Source: Lycocorax pyrrhopterus obiensis (Eukaryota; Chordata; Aves; Passeriformes; Paradisaeidae). Taken from it: a stretch of 64,000 nucleotides of DNA. The stretch is taken from positions 6,372,163 through 6,436,162 of the forward strand of contig JACSVZ010000011.1 of the NCBI GenBank assembly GCA_014706295.1, given 5' to 3'. This document shows positions 33,101 to 45,100 of this stretch, piece by piece (position 1 is the stretch's first letter; every line of letters begins with the position of its first letter). The notes below the pieces were generated by a model. The model was not told where the DNA came from. It searched no databases and saw only the letters and a list, made by a program, of their open reading frames with translations. The position numbers were made by a program, and so were the translations under genes.

Positions 33101-36100
33101 CTGAAATTCAATCAGACACTTTTTATGTGTAGTATTATGGCTAGGGGTTTTTATAATTTATTAAATGAATTAATTCATTAATGTATCTAATGGAATAATT
33201 TGCTTTATGCAAATCCTGAACTGTCAAAGTAGTAGCAAGTTGTGAAAAGCTCAGTTTCACTGTGGAATTTCTGTGGAATTCTGCCAGCCCATCCTCTTGG
33301 TTTTTTTTGGCTGCTAGCGTGGATGTTTAGGAGCTGAGCATCTGAAGCCCCATTCCCAGTTGCTTTTCTTCCTGTTGAGGTTGATTCTTGACTGCCTGGA
33401 ATCCTGGGAATTCAAATCCTGGTTCCTGGCCTTTATGTTAAGCTTGGAGCTTCCCTGATACCGAGATTCTGGTGAGGTCTGCCAAGCAGAGCATTTCAGA
33501 GCCAAGGGCTTCCAGGCTTTTTGGCCTCAAGGAATTACCTGGTTTTGATGGTTCATTGCATTATTTTTAAATTTGATTTGTTAAAGTATTATAGTTCTAC
33601 TTTAGTCCTTTTGCCACATGCAGCTACTGACCAACTTTGCATTCTTGCTTAGACTGACCTAGTATGTTTGTGCGTAGAGAGCAAGGGGCTACAGGGTTTC
33701 TCTTTCTGCTGGTGCCACAGAGGATTCAGTAGCTGTGCCTCAGATACAAGACCATTTGGTCAGTTCAGGTTTGTTGGAACAGTCCTGACCTCGTGCCAGA
33801 AAAAATTACTAAAAATTAGTGAGTTTTTTTTTTTCCCCTGCCCGTTTCTGAAAATGTTGTGGATTTTCTTTGGACAGGTTGTCAGCCTTGTCTTATGACT
33901 ACCTCCCATCACAGGTACAGAAGTGTGGGTGTTACATCTTGAATTGGACACAGAAACAAAGTCAAGCACAGATGTTTTGGTTGGTTGTCATACCTGTTTT
34001 TTTCCTTTTTGCCTAATTCAGGTTTTCCTGGACTGGAATTATGCAATTAAATATGTTGGTGAATGGCACCACACAGTGCAGATGTCTGGAGTGTTATCAT
34101 ATCGGGTCACCTTTTCCATTAACTGGTTGTGTCCCTTTGCTTTTCAGGTAGTGTGTGTTTTGTGTATTTAAGTACTCAGCTGTAAGTAATTTGGGAAAGG
34201 CAGCTGTGCCCTGGTGCACTGAATGTTTGCAGGTTGTGGGCTTGGACTGACCATGTTACTCCACTGGATTATTTCCTTCTGACTTTTCCCCTCCCTCTGT
34301 GTTGGGTGCTCATTTGTGATGCCTGTGCCTTAGCCTGTAATTCAGCCATTAAATGCTGACTGCATTTTGTATACTGTCTTATCTTTTACTGCCAGAAGGG
34401 CTTCCACACTACAGCAAAGATTAGAGAAGTGTTACAAATAAAAGGTTTTTTAAAAGGAAACTTTTTTTTTTGTTTCCCCTTCATGATTCTCTATGTTATT
34501 GATAACCAATCTGCTTTGTTTAATCTTTAGTTGTATTTTTTCCCAAAAAATGTTCCTGCTATTCTTGTTCAGTTACAGTATCTGTGAAAGGTAATGCTCT
34601 CATTTTAAAGGATTAAGATGTGTGATAAAACTCCAGAGAGAGCAGAAATTATTTGCTATCTATACAATTAGTTTGTCTATTAAACTTTTTGCATTTTTAG
34701 AATTAAGCTGGTGAGAAATACGTGGTTTCTTTTCATCTTCTCACTGCAAATGCAAAATATCAGGCATGGAATATGTTTCAAGGCTCTGCTTTTACTCTTG
34801 TTTTTAATCCATGACAAAATTATATATGATCTGCAGTTTTTGAAAACTTTTTGGTGTATCCTCTACAATGATTGGAAAAGTACATGGTATCAGGTAATGT
34901 ACAAATTGTGTCAGCAGAGTATTTTATCATCACTCCATTGTTTGCTAAGAGTATGTCCATGTGGATGGAGAGGTGTAATAGATAGTAAACAGCAATATCT
35001 TCCTTCCAGTGATTCTGAATATGGAATGGGAAAAATATCAATAGTTAATATTAAGGCATTTGGCACAATAATAGTCAAACAAAAAATTCCTTTATTTATC
35101 CAAAATAACACTTATTTTCTGACATTAATTGAATTGAAAATTGCCCTGATTATCTCAGAGCCCTCTGTTATCCGAACATACTCAATATCCTGTATTCCCC
35201 TTGGATAATTGAAGTTTGACTTTACACTATTTTTAATGAGGTATAAGATTTAACTCATTTGCCTATAGTTCACATTTTAGGATGGATCAAAGGAACCCAA
35301 ATTGATGAATGTATAATTAAAATCACATTTATTTCTCTTCATGATTTCCCTGCAAATACCATGCTGTTGATGAAAGCACTTCTGTAAGTGCTTGTGTGCA
35401 TCAAATGCATCAACACAACTTGCTGTAGATAATCCTTCCTTTGAAGGAAAACCTTTGCACTTGTGTGTCTTAATACATAATAGCATAATGGTAAACTAGC
35501 CATGTTTTTAAGCTCCCTTTTGCACAGTGCAATGATATTTTTTTATACTTCTTTCCCAGGATGGGCTGATAGTGGAGAACATGCACGACGTGCCGTACAC
35601 GGTGTGCCCGGGCCCGGAGGTCACCGCAGCCATGGCAGTGCTCGGGGCTGCCGTCAGACAGAGCTGTCCCCATGTCCCGCTGGGTGTGCAGGTGCTGTGT
35701 GCTGCCAACCAGCAGGCAATAGCCATTGCTCTGGCTGCAGGTAATGGGAAGGGCTCCTCGCTTATTCCTGCTGATGCTGTGGCCTTTCTGCAGACTGTGC
35801 CTTGTGCTGACGTAGCTACCATGAAAAACTCACTGTACCCTGGAAGAGCAGCAGTTAGATTTTGAGAAAGATGCCTGCTTCATTAGAATAGATGGTACTT
35901 GTGCACTGCTTCCGTTGGAGGCTGTTAAAAGTCCTAAGGCTGCTGCCACAGCTTTCTAGGTGAAACCTGTCTAAATATAATTAGTTTAAATTTGCTCATG
36001 TCTAAAAGCCACCTTTGGTGTAACTCTTACTTACTTCAGTTATATTATATGTGAGGATCAATTTAACCCGTGGTGGTTAAGCATTTTGTTTCAGCATCTA

Positions 36101-39100
36101 ATTATATGTTGTTGCTGCTGCTGTTATCCATTAAAACTAAGTTTTTGTTGTCTTTTTAATGAATGAGTAGAATGAAGCTTTTTATATAATGACAAAAATT
36201 GAGTGTACAGATAGCCAAAGTACTTAAAATTAAATTGCATTTGGGGGAATTAAATATAAATTAATCTATCTTTATTGCATGAATCCTAGACTTGCTGAGC
36301 TTCCTGCTCCTGCTGTTTGCTGAAGCAGTTTTAGTTTTTCATATGTAACCCTCCACGATGTAAAGATGAAGGCTGGCTTAATATGGAAAGCCTGTACTTC
36401 CTAAATTCATAAATTGAGGGTTAATGCATGTTTTTGCCCAAATTGACTGTCGTCATGGTAAGTGGTAAGGCTGCACATTTTTGCATGTACAAATTTTATA
36501 GAACCAGGCAGGAGATGCTGGTGTTAACTGGAAGCCATACTTCAGGTGAAATCCTGTAGGCTAACTGATCTGCAGTGGCAGTTTTGATTATGCTGAATAT
36601 GTTGTAAAAGCATTAAATTCTTGTTAATAGATGTGTTTTCAACTGAGATTTGTTTTGTGAGCTTTAAAATCAGATGTTGCCATTTTCAAAGTATGTAGCC
36701 ACTTGACAAATTGAGAAAGCCTAATTTTTATTGCTGCATTGGAACCTATATGAAAACCTCAAATAAAAATGGTAACAGAATCCAGTTTTAGTTTTTAGAG
36801 GTTGCTGCATGTGGGACACTTGAGGTACATAGGTATTTGGAAAAATAGCACATACCCTATTTTTAAAAGCAATCCTTTGAGGAGCAAAAATCATCACTGA
36901 ATAAGGGATAGAGTCTGGGAGCAACGTATTTCTCTTCTTTGCAATTATTAATGAAGGGGGGAATTCCTGGAGGGCTTGGGTCTTGCTCAGCTCTACTCCT
37001 GTTCTGCACTATTTCCTCTGTAACTGGAGAACACCAACCAGGAAGGGCCTGAGTTTAATGCATTTCATTGCACTTCTCTAAAAATTATTGTCTCAAGTTC
37101 ACTGAACAGGAAAGCAAAAAGAAAATCACTTTAGGCAAAACCATAGTAAAGTGGGTACTACTTTGTAGGTAGCAAATCTTTGAATAGTTTTTCTGTAGCA
37201 ACTTAGTAGTGACTTTAATGTCAATACAATTTTAACAGGCGGCTATTAATAAAGCAAGTCCTGTATGCTTTCACTACAAAAATAACTTGCTGAAGGTGTT
37301 TTAGCTAAAAACCATATGTAGCATCTTCTGCCTACTATACGGTAATTTAATTTTCCCTGTGGAAATCCCTGTCTTTGGTAAGAATAACTGTTCTGAAGAG
37401 AACAACACAGGGAATTTATAGCTGGTCTCCAGGAGAAGGTAGTGATTTTATTTTGTAAAGGGTGGGGGGAAATCAACAGGTCTGCATTGTGACTAGGAGC
37501 TCACCTAGCTTGAGCAAGGACTGTAGGGTCCTGTGCCTGGGTGAGCCTGGGTCACTCATCATGAAACAGGGCTCGATTTTTAAGTTTATCTTCTCTCATC
37601 TCATAAATTTAGAAGTAAATGATTCCGTTGGAAGGGACTTTAAAGCGTCATCTAGTCCAACTGCCATCTCTACCTGAAGCTGCCCTTTTTCCTTTAAGAA
37701 TCAAGTAACTGAAATTCCAGTTCTGAATTAGTCTTCATCAGTGATGATGACACAGTTGATAGCTGATAAATGAGGCTTCGTATCAGGAGATATCCCAGAT
37801 CTCTCCATGTCTTTTGTAAATACAGCTTTGCTGTCTGAGCCCATTCCTTTCTCTCACCCACCAGCAGAGTGGGAATTCACTTGCAGTCATCCGTGATATT
37901 GTTTAGGGTAAGACAGAATTAGACAGAGTTGTATGCTGTGGGTTTTGCTGTCCTTTTTAATGCAGTGGTGAGGGGAGGCAGCTCAGCTGAGAACTGCAGC
38001 AGGGTGCCCATGCCTTGGGAGCACCCACAGGTGCTGTGAAACAAGGCAGGGAGTGCTGTGGATGCTGCTGGGAGCACTGCTGGAGACCCTGCTCCTGGGC
38101 CTGCAGTCCGTGCTGAGCATGGGAGGAGCTGCTGCAAGACAGTGTCTGAGAAGTAAAGTATCTTTGTAGCACAGACACACTGTGCCTCGAGTGTCAACAG
38201 CAGACAAAGGCAATGCTCCTCTAAAAGTTCTGTTTATTAGTTTTCATTGGAAATTCCCTGCTCTTGTTTTCCAGTGAGACTACAAAATGTGTTGTTCCCA
38301 TATAAGTCAGAAATGGGACTGCCTATTAACTATTCAATGGCTATTACTTTTCAACTTGCCAAATGTGAAGGCAAGCAGTGGTATCATTCTCACAATTTTA
38401 TGAGCATAAAAATGAATTCATTAGCAGAATCTGATTATGGCTTCATAAAACAGAAGGGTAATGATATGGTGCCTGCACCTATTATACTTGGTTAAAAATT
38501 GTATTTTCGTGGCCTCCAAAAACCCAGATAGGGAGTGCAGCCTTGTTAAGCTAAGTACAATCCAATGTTTAGCAGAAAGTCTTATATTACTGAACTAAGG
38601 AAACACAAACCAAACATCAACAAACAATGTGCAAGCAGTGACTTCAGTAGATAAAATTACTCAATGAATAGGCCCTGTCCCAAGTTAAACCTTGATTGCT
38701 GTGAAAGTGTAACATGTCTCTAGGCTTATCCATAGTCTTATGATTAGAGAAATAATTATTCCTATTTAACCGTGAATTGTACAGTAAGCTTGGGTGATTT
38801 AAATAGAAGCTATAGCTTTTGTTCCTTGATGTAGAAATGTCAGTCTAGCTATTTGCAGTGTGTTTATCATCCGGTGTCTACAAGCACCTGCAGTGGTACT
38901 TGTGGCACACTCTTGTCTTTGGATCCTGAGAATACTCCATGCTTTGCACCCGCTAATCTCAAGGCACAGGACAGCTTGCATTTGATTTGGCATCCATCTG
39001 TGATGTTTCTTGTTAGCTGGAGTCTGTGTTGCTAAGCAATACAGGCTCTTCTCTATCAGGCGTAAGCTTCTGTTTCTGCAACTTCAGGGCTTTTGGAATG

Positions 39101-42100
39101 AAACTGAAATTTTAAAATAAACAGACACCTTGTCATTTAGTAAATAAATTTTCAAGATCATTTATGTTTATAGTTAGAATGTGCTAAGGTGATGCCTCTG
39201 TTGCCTAATCAGTTCTCTGGTGGGTAGGATTGCATTCTTGATGACTGTTTCCACATGCATTGCTTTCCTTTGTATGATGTCAGCTCTAATTAAATGTGCT
39301 TCTGACTCAAAAGCTGGAGCAGCAGCAGAGCTTCAGAAGGGCTTGGAAGACACCTCCAAAGCAAACTGGAAGAACAGCAAAACTGCACAAGATGAGTGCA
39401 GAGCTTTTACACAGATGTGTAAAAGGGGCAGGTTTTAAGTGACAGGTTCAAGGCTATGAAAGACAGGAACGAAGTGGGGAGTGCAATAAGGGAGTCAGAA
39501 TTCAGTCTTGTGCCCCACAGCTGTGGGCTTATTGCGCTGTGGTCCAAGGCTTCAGTCTTACAACAGATATTTCAAGGCTATGGAGGGGGTCCCTGAATGT
39601 CAATGAATGGCCCATGTGAAGTAATTACAATTCATAATCTTCCTTTTCAGTATCCATCCCACAAAACCTTCCTAGTGTGAAAACTTAATGAATATGGTGG
39701 AACCCGTGTTACTAAGGCATGGCAGAATTGATGGCTGGAGTAGAATGGAAAATGTTTGACTCTTCCTAAGCCTTTGGCACAGCTCTAGAAGCAATTTGTT
39801 GATGTGGTGCTGTGTAGGAAACATGCACTACGTTCAGATGGAGTCACACAGGTTGCATATAACATGTTTCAGGCTGTGTTTTCTTGCCTAATTTCCTAAA
39901 GAAAGATGACAGTGCTGTACCTCTGTGTATGTAACCTTGATGCTTTTGACCTGATGGCCAACTTGAGGCATATTTAACAGGGGAATAGATGTCAGAGAAG
40001 CAGTAATACAGCAAAAGAGTTTCTGGAAAGAGGGAAGAGATGCGAGTTAATGACCCTTTTTAGAGAGAAAACACATCGTTAGGATAAAGGAGCTGTGTTT
40101 TGATGCACCTGTTCCTCTGGCACATCATGGCAGGAGGCAGGGCTGGGTGTGCAGCTGCCTGTTCTGAGCCACATAGGAACAAACCCAGGGGCTGAGAGAG
40201 AGAAGGGGGACTGGGGCTGGGGGAAAAACTGGTGGGGTCAGTGGGAGAGATGGGAGCTGAAAGCTGTGAGATGGAAAGAAGTCAGAGAGAGAATAGGGGT
40301 GAAAATAAAGAATGTAAAACTTAAATATGTGAAGTGAGGTTGGCTAGTCCTAGAGCACGTAAAACAATTTGTGTTGGGATCAAATAGGAAGGTGGATTTT
40401 CATTTGGTTTTAGTGCTTTTCTTCTCCAGTTCTCAGTTTTAGCTAAAATGTTGCTTTTTACTGTTTTCAGGTCTTGATTTTATCCGGGCTGAAGGGTTTG
40501 TGTTTTCCCATGTGGCTGATGAAGGGATTATAAATGCCTGTGCAGGTGACCTACTACGATACAGAAAACACATTGGAGCAGAGAACATTCAGATTTTTGC
40601 TGATATTAAAAAGAAGCATAGGTAAATATAAGCAAAATTTTATGTAGATATGAATGCGATCGCGATCTTATCTTTTTCTCCATTTTCTGATTTTTTTTTT
40701 TAAGGCAAATTTTCTTTCAGGACAGTTAATCATATAGGAAGAAGTTTATTATTTAATCATGGACTTGCAGTGCTAAAAGGGGATACATTTAAAAATAAAT
40801 TTGCAGCTGTAAGTTGCAGGTTGCTGTATCTGTGAAGTTTGTAGTTGTTCAACCTTCAGGTTTTAAAAATGCCAGCTACAAAAGCCTTGCATCTGGTATT
40901 GAGACTTGTATACATGCGTATGTGTCTATTATGTTTAAAGAAGTTTTGTTTCCGAAAGTTAGGCATCCAAAGTTATTTTTTAGTTATGTAGGCAGTTGCC
41001 ATATGAAAGCATCCAAGTGATAATATTTTGGCATTTTAAAAAGCTATTCTCTTTCTTCTCCTTCCTGCCAATAATACTGATTCCTGCTACTTAAATCAGT
41101 GCTGTCTGTGTAAGGGTTATGTTCTGTGATTATCAAACAGGAGGAACTTATGACAGATAAATCCAGTTTCTTTTCTGCTGATGCTTTGTCTTACCTGTCA
41201 CATGGTACTTTCAGCTATTTACATGTCATTCTTTGGGGTTTTTTTTCCCTCAGAAAAACTGCTCAAGTGCTATGTATTATACATGCTAAATAACCTAATT
41301 AAAATGTTTGTGTGTAGTATGTGAGCAATCATGAGAATAATCAAGTTTGGAAAATCTTAAATATGTAATAAGCAGGTAATAAATTTCAAAAGAGAAAGGA
41401 AACGATGCAGTGTGGTGGTCAAATGAACCTTTTCAGGTCCTTTCAGAACAGTTTCTTTCTGATTATTTTTTTAATGTATATATAAATGTATACATATAAA
41501 TAAAATATATATTGCATTAGATTTTCTGTAAAAGAAATTGCATCACATCATTCTATTTATTAGTCTTGACAGTTGATGAATTGATATTTGGATTATACTT
41601 CCCATTTTTCAAAGTGTTTGCCTTTTAAGAAAAGAGGTTTTTATTTCAGGCAGAAGCATAAACTCAGAAGGAAATGCTGAAGGATTTGTTGGTTGAGCTT
41701 TTTAATGTAGAAAAATGCAGCTGCCACTGAGAGCTGCTATGGTTCTGCTCTTTAAATGAGGAGAAACTGTTCTTGTGCCATCACCACTCAGCAGTGCAAC
41801 ATGTTGGCCATAGCGGTTGTTTTCTGTTTAAATACAGAAACAACGGTGTTGGATGTTCAACCAGCAATGGCTGGAATTCTTTCCAAGCTTGGGACCACAT
41901 AAATTAATAGCTGCTGTTGCTATAGGTTCAGACAAAGTGTGTCACCCATACATCAAAGCCTGCTGTTGAACAGCTGGGATGCAGGTGTAATTGATGTTTG
42001 TAATTGCTGTGTAAGATGATTCCTGGGGTTGTATCATAGGTATTAACTATACTTCCTGTTAGTTGGACTTGTGGAGGTTGTTGATTCTGTCCCAGGCAAC

Positions 42101-45100
42101 AATCTGATTTATGAATGAGGGCATATCCACAACTCCCACTTCAAGTCAGAGAGCTCTGTGTGCTCAGCGCTTCTGGAATACAGGTGCTCGACATGTAAGC
42201 AGCTGTCTCAATTGACACTTGGTGGTTCACACGTAGCACTCATCTCTAGAGACAGGAGACCCGGAGCAATAACCGATCAGTTCCGGCACTCTGAAGGGAA
42301 AGGTTGGTTTTAACCTCCTTTAACCTCGGGTTGTGATGTTCGCTGGCAGTGCAAAGCAGGACAGTGGTGAAGCAGCCCCTGGGGGTTCTGCCGGGGAGGC
42401 GGGGTGCGGGCCCCGCAGCGTGTGACGGGCTGTGTTCCTGCAGTGCTCACGCCCTGACGGCCGATGTCAGCGTGGCCCAGACCGCGGCCGCTGCCCAGCT
42501 CTTCCTGGCCGACGGCGTGGTGCTGACCGGCACGGCCACCGGGCACCCCGCGGACCCCCAGCAGCTGCGAGGTGAGGGCTGGCATAGCCGGCCTGGGCAG
42601 CGGGGAGGGGGGGAAAGGATGAAAGACAAGAAACTCTCACTGTGGGGTTTGATTTGATCAGAACTTATGTATTTGAGGTGTTACTCAGATGGGCTGTGAT
42701 ATATTTCTATACAACAGTTTGGCAGGACAAAAATGACAATTATTCCAAGCTTTTGTAACACTGAATGATGCTGAGGCTTGAAGAAAATACTGTTTAATCT
42801 CTAAAAAGCCCTAATATAAGAAAAAGCTACTTTATAGCACTAGAAAACTAACTATACTAAAACTAACCATATTAAACTAACTAACTAACCATAAATCTTT
42901 CCATTGAAGAGTTCAGTGTTTTTATCTTTCACAATGAAAATGGAATTCCTGCAAGAAGAGGGGCCTTTTGATAAGGCAACATTATAAACATTAATACCAG
43001 GGAAAGTACTGCTTGGAAGATTTTCAGCAAGAATACAAGTTCATTGCTAGACAGGAAGATATTAATATCAAAATAATTTTTTAATAGTGTGGACTTTTTA
43101 TCAAGAGAGACTCATTTGACCTATGAGTTCTGACCTTTGCAAAAGTGCTATGATTCTTGATATTTTTATATTGGCATAAGTTTGGGCTGTGTTCATGAAA
43201 CTGTATTGCTCCCATGTTAGAATTAAAGTTCTATCATGGGGACATTTAATTTTCATCACTAATTTTAATTTAGATCAATGGCTTAAATTTGAATGTCTCA
43301 CTACATAAAACAGAATGTGTATTTTTTTAGGTTTTACTTTACCTGACACGCTGTAACTTGGCATATTTTGAAGTTGCAGTGCACTGTGCTGTATTCCACT
43401 TAAGTTAGCAGATCAGCATGAAAAACATACTTTACTTGCCAGAGATAACCTGGACCTCAAACATCTTTTGAAACAACATGAAATCATTCAGTGTTTTCAG
43501 GGTTTTATGTATATCACACATGCTTAAGAGCATTTAAAATGAATGTTAAACTTGTCAAAATGGTTCTTATTTCATGCATATTAGACTTTTTGCCAAAAAA
43601 CAGATTATAAATTGCTATGCCTCAGTCACCAATGTTAAAAAGATGATGGCTTGGTGTGAACACTGAGCCTCTTTTGGTACAGTAAATTAGAAATGATACG
43701 TGGAACAGGTGATACTGGAAGCTAAGCCTGCTTTAGGGCCTGCAAAATTTTGTTAATCTAGAGATCCATCCCTGTTTGTACTTAATATCTCCACTGTTAT
43801 TAATGCAGATTAAATAATTAATAAAAAATATTTGATGTCTTTGGGCAAAATCCTGGGTTAAATTCTGCTTTCATGTATGCACATGCAACCTCCATTGATT
43901 TCCTGCATCAGAGGGCAAAACCTGACCTGTAGGCCCAGAAGTTTTTTTTTGTCGCAGGACCCCAACCAGACAGAACCAGAGCTTCTGCTTTTCTTTCATG
44001 TGAACAAACATGTCAGTCTCTGTCTCTTTCTCTTTCTGGGTCCAAAGAACAAAATGAATCCAAGTTGGCAGCTGTAATGAAGTACACATTAATTCTGTGC
44101 TTGCATTTGTGTTATGAAAGCAAGAGTGTGCAGATCATGGGTTTATTGTACTTAGATCACAGCATTTTGGATGTTAGCAGGCCCTCTCATGAGAAAGATG
44201 TCTTAAAACAGTTAAGAGAAGAACTTAAAAATCAATATTCTATAGTATAAGGAAATGACAAATTAGGCATATCCATGTCAGGAGATTCTTAAAAGGGATC
44301 AGATCTACAGTCTACAAAGTTGGTGTTGATGTGAGTGAGATTTTGCATTTCAGGAATTTATGCAGCCCTGGCAGTGCTGTATTACAATTGGGCACCTTTC
44401 ATCACACTGCAAAGCAGCTTTTGAAAGCAGAGCCGAGAGACAGATGAGATTTTGTCATGTCTCTTTTTCAGCTTTGTTGTGCAGTAATATAGAAGTGGTT
44501 TTGCCTTTGTGTCTTTGTGTAGAATTGATTGATTTGTGATGGGCTGTGGGAAGTGTTTCCCTGTCAAGCCAGAGATCTGTGTTCAGGCAGGTTTTGTTTG
44601 CAGTTTGTGTCGCTGCCTTCTCTAGGCTGGCAGGCTCTGCTCCAGGGCTGCCTGGGCACTCTAGGGCACCAGAGGTTGATGGAGTATGAGGTCTGAAAAA
44701 TCAGGCTTCTTGTTGTTAAGGAGCAAGAATTATAGCTGAGCATTTTGAATTGCAGTTCATTAATAAACCATCTTTTCATTGAAGAGGTTATAGAAGTTCC
44801 AGTTTGCTGCCTTGTGGAATGTTCCTTGGTTGCATGTGTGAACCCATCAGGTATTTTCTTTGGCTATAACTGCTGAAATACCTGCTTTGCATTCAGTTTG
44901 TATTTAGAGTGACCAAAGCTTTGCATAATGACTGCTCAGTTATCTCTTTGAACAAAACAAAGTGTCTCAGCTGAGTAACCAGTGGAAAACAGGTACATAA
45001 TGAAATCCAACAGCTGGCTGAGACTGTCACCTCCTTAATTACTGTTCATAAAAGGGCCTTCAAGACTGACTCTCTCTCTCATCTTTTGATGGTCAAAATA

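Larger units (their letters stand above)
28740..35559 (+). other. BtpA-like intron between coding exons 2 and 3
   Basis: 6820 bp of mostly AT-rich DNA. It holds a poly(A) run at about 29283-29304, a TATA-containing promoter-like segment near 32.07 kb, a 165-codon open frame at 34711-35208 with no recognisable protein, and a possible Tigger/pogo-type transposon end near 35.16-35.22 kb. Confidence 0.75.
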
